Assembly (NCBI GenBank): GCA_003542415.1
Contig: DPKR01000100.1
Coordinates: 1-6,836, forward strand
DNA: 6,836 bases
Direction of reading: 5' to 3'
DNA from: Alphaproteobacteria bacterium
GTDB taxonomy: Bacteria; Pseudomonadota; Alphaproteobacteria; RF32; CAG-239
Part shown: one piece after another, positions 5,579 through 6,836 of the stretch
How positions within the stretch are numbered: the first letter of the stretch is position 1
Layout: each line of letters starts with the position of its first letter
Translations under genes and position numbers: made by a program
Notes under the pieces: generated by a model
Database searches by the model: none
What the model was told of the DNA's origin: nothing
The model's input: the letters and a program-made list of their open reading frames with translations, nothing else

Positions 5579-6712
5579 GTGCCAAACAACCTTACAAGCT
5601 ATATCCGCCTCATTTTAACCGAAAACATCGGTCCTGTTTCATTCTATAAATTTTTAGAAAAATACGGCTCTGCCGAAGAGGCGCTGAAAGCCCTTTCTTT
5701 GAAAAAAGATGTCTGTCCATTAAGCCGTGCCGAAGCTGAAATAAAAAATGCACAAAAGGCCGGCATTGAAATTCTTTCTTTTGATGATCCTCGCTATCCC
5801 TTATCCTTAAAAGAGCTCAATGATGCACCGCCGATTTTATACGCCAAAGGCAACCTTGATTTGCTTTCCTATCCTGCGAGCATCGCTGTTGTCGGCTCGC
5901 GCAACGCTTCAATTCAAGGGCGCAAAATTGCCTCCCGCATAGCATATGATTTAACAAATGCAGATGTCTTGATTGTTTCGGGGCTTGCGCGCGGCATAGA
6001 TAGTGCCGCCCACAAAGGCGCCATGTATGCAAAATCAGAGCACGGTCCAACCATCGCCGTCTTAGGCACAGGTGTTGATGTTTGCTACCCCAAAGAAAAT
6101 CAAGAACTCTATAACAAAGTTGCCTCACAGGGCTTGCTCTTATCGGAGTTTGCCTTAGGCTCTGAGGCCAACATCTCAAACTTTCCGCGCCGTAACAGAA
6201 TTGTTTCTGCTTTGAGCATGGGTGTTTTGGTTGTTGAGGCTTCTTTAAATTCCGGTTCGCTGATCACCGCGCGTTTAGCCTTAGAACAGGGCAAAGACGT
6301 TTTTGCCGTTCCGGGCTCCCCGATAGAGAACAAATCAGCAGGCTGTAACAAGCTCATCAAAGAGGGTGCGCTTTTAACCGAAAGCGCGGATGACATTTTG
6401 CAAACCCTTGCCCTAACGCAAAATCGCACATTAAAAACTTTTCAAAATGCAAGCACAAAAGCAAAACCTCTTGACAACAGCAAAAAAGAAGACAATATTA
6501 CCGAGCAGAAAAAAAGCGATATTAAGAATGTTGAAATTCTTGAAATCATCGGCACATCAGGCATTGAAACAGATGAGCTCATACGCCACTTAAAAGCAGA
6601 CGCAAGCGATGTCCTCATCTTGATAACCGAGCTTGAGCTTGAGGGGTTGGTTTCAAAAACAAACGGCAGCTTTCTTAATTTAACAAAACAAGGATTGAGA
6701 GCAATAAAATGA
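5579..6712 (+). CDS. dprA: DNA-processing protein DprA (Smf)
   Basis: DprA binds single-stranded DNA and loads RecA, protecting incoming DNA during natural transformation; it is also kept in bacteria not known to be competent. The 377-residue product has a short N-terminal helical SAM-like region (about 1-40, [22 protein letters not shown]), then the Rossmann-like DprA domain (about 65-275). That domain carries GSR (106-108), SGLARGID (134-141), GTGVDVCYP (163-171), SEFALG (189-194), FPRRNRI (202-208) and SGSLITA (225-231). A Lys-rich linker (about 283-317) leads to a C-terminal winged-helix domain (about 318-370), common in proteobacterial members. Translation probably starts at GTG 5579, 5 nt after plsY. 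No Shine-Dalgarno sequence is visible there, so coupling to plsY termination is likely. A later start would cut into the conserved N-terminal segment. The stop overlaps topA by ATGA. The gene looks intact. Confidence 0.95.
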   Translation: MPNNLTSYIRLILTENIGPVSFYKFLEKYGSAEEALKALSLKKDVCPLSRAEAEIKNAQKAGIEILSFDDPRYPLSLKELNDAPPILYAKGNLDLLSYPASIAVVGSRNASIQGRKIASRIAYDLTNADVLIVSGLARGIDSAAHKGAMYAKSEHGPTIAVLGTGVDVCYPKENQELYNKVASQGLLLSEFALGSEANISNFPRRNRIVSALSMGVLVVEASLNSGSLITARLALEQGKDVFAVPGSPIENKSAGCNKLIKEGALLTESADDILQTLALTQNRTLKTFQNASTKAKPLDNSKKEDNITEQKKSDIKNVEILEIIGTSGIETDELIRHLKADASDVLILITELELEGLVSKTNGSFLNLTKQGLRAIK

Positions 6713-6836
6713 AACTCGTTGTAGTCGAATCTCCGGCAAAAGCCAAAACAATCAACAAATATTTAGGCTCAGATTATAAAGTCTTGGCAAGCTTCGGCCA
6801 CATCCGAGACCTGCCCTCGAAAGACGGCTCTGTCAA
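6709..6836 (+). CDS. topA: DNA topoisomerase I, N-terminal part (runs off the window)
   Basis: Topoisomerase I relaxes negative supercoils by single-strand passage. Only the first 42 residues are present. They are the start of the Toprim domain: [17 protein letters not shown] (4-20) with the acidic Glu7 and Lys11 that correspond to Glu9 and Lys13 of the E. coli enzyme, then SFGHIRDLP (28-36). These are near-identical to the family pattern, so the call is firm despite the truncation. The ATG overlaps the dprA stop by four bases (ATGA), with AAGGA at 6690-6694, 14 nt upstream, so re-initiation by ribosomes finishing dprA is likely. The catalytic tyrosine and zinc-finger tail would lie beyond the window. 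Confidence 0.96.
   Translation, partial: MKLVVVESPAKAKTINKYLGSDYKVLASFGHIRDLPSKDGSV

Noticed and set aside
6507..6517. A second A run (seven A) in the dprA linker, where a -1 shift would stop after three codons
   Set aside because: It is shorter, is not in the classical slippery phase, and A7 runs recur in this AT-rich window (galE near 2902, the region after the TerC stop). Without conservation there is no reason to propose a truncated DprA.

Overview
The window looks like ordinary chromosome from an AT-rich (about 40% GC by eye) alphaproteobacterium. Three things point there: a small SRP RNA directly in front of a dnaX-ybaB-recR block, a plsY-dprA-topA block in the usual alphaproteobacterial order, and protein sequences that read like alphaproteobacterial orthologues. 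A low-GC, possibly host-associated or uncultured lineage is my inference; the sequence alone does not place it lower. All genes are on the + strand, and I found no minus-strand gene, tRNA, CRISPR array, insertion sequence or prophage gene.

Layout. A sigma70-like promoter (53-82) precedes the SRP RNA gene (101-188). dnaX starts 17 nt after the SRP RNA and is followed by ybaB (1-nt overlap), recR (10-nt gap) and galE (13-nt gap), so 101-3800 could be one transcript. The first three genes serve replication and recombinational repair: clamp loader, nucleoid-associated protein and RecFOR mediator. galE supplies UDP-sugars and is functionally unrelated. A short intergenic stretch with an imperfect palindrome of dispersed-repeat appearance (3808-3850) separates galE from a TerC/Alx-family membrane protein gene (3876-4826). 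A 105-nt gap with a weak hairpin and a weak promoter candidate follows. Then come plsY (phospholipid synthesis), dprA (ssDNA/RecA loading) and the first 42 codons of topA. plsY and dprA are 5 nt apart, and dprA and topA share an ATGA overlap.

The best candidate for something beyond routine annotation is inside dnaX. A run of ten A residues (1357-1366) falls just after the clamp-loader core domains, and both alternative reading frames hit a stop within five codons. That is the arrangement expected if slippage makes a short gamma-like DnaX beside full-length tau. I see no novel multi-gene system; the rest is conserved housekeeping DNA with a few small oddities.
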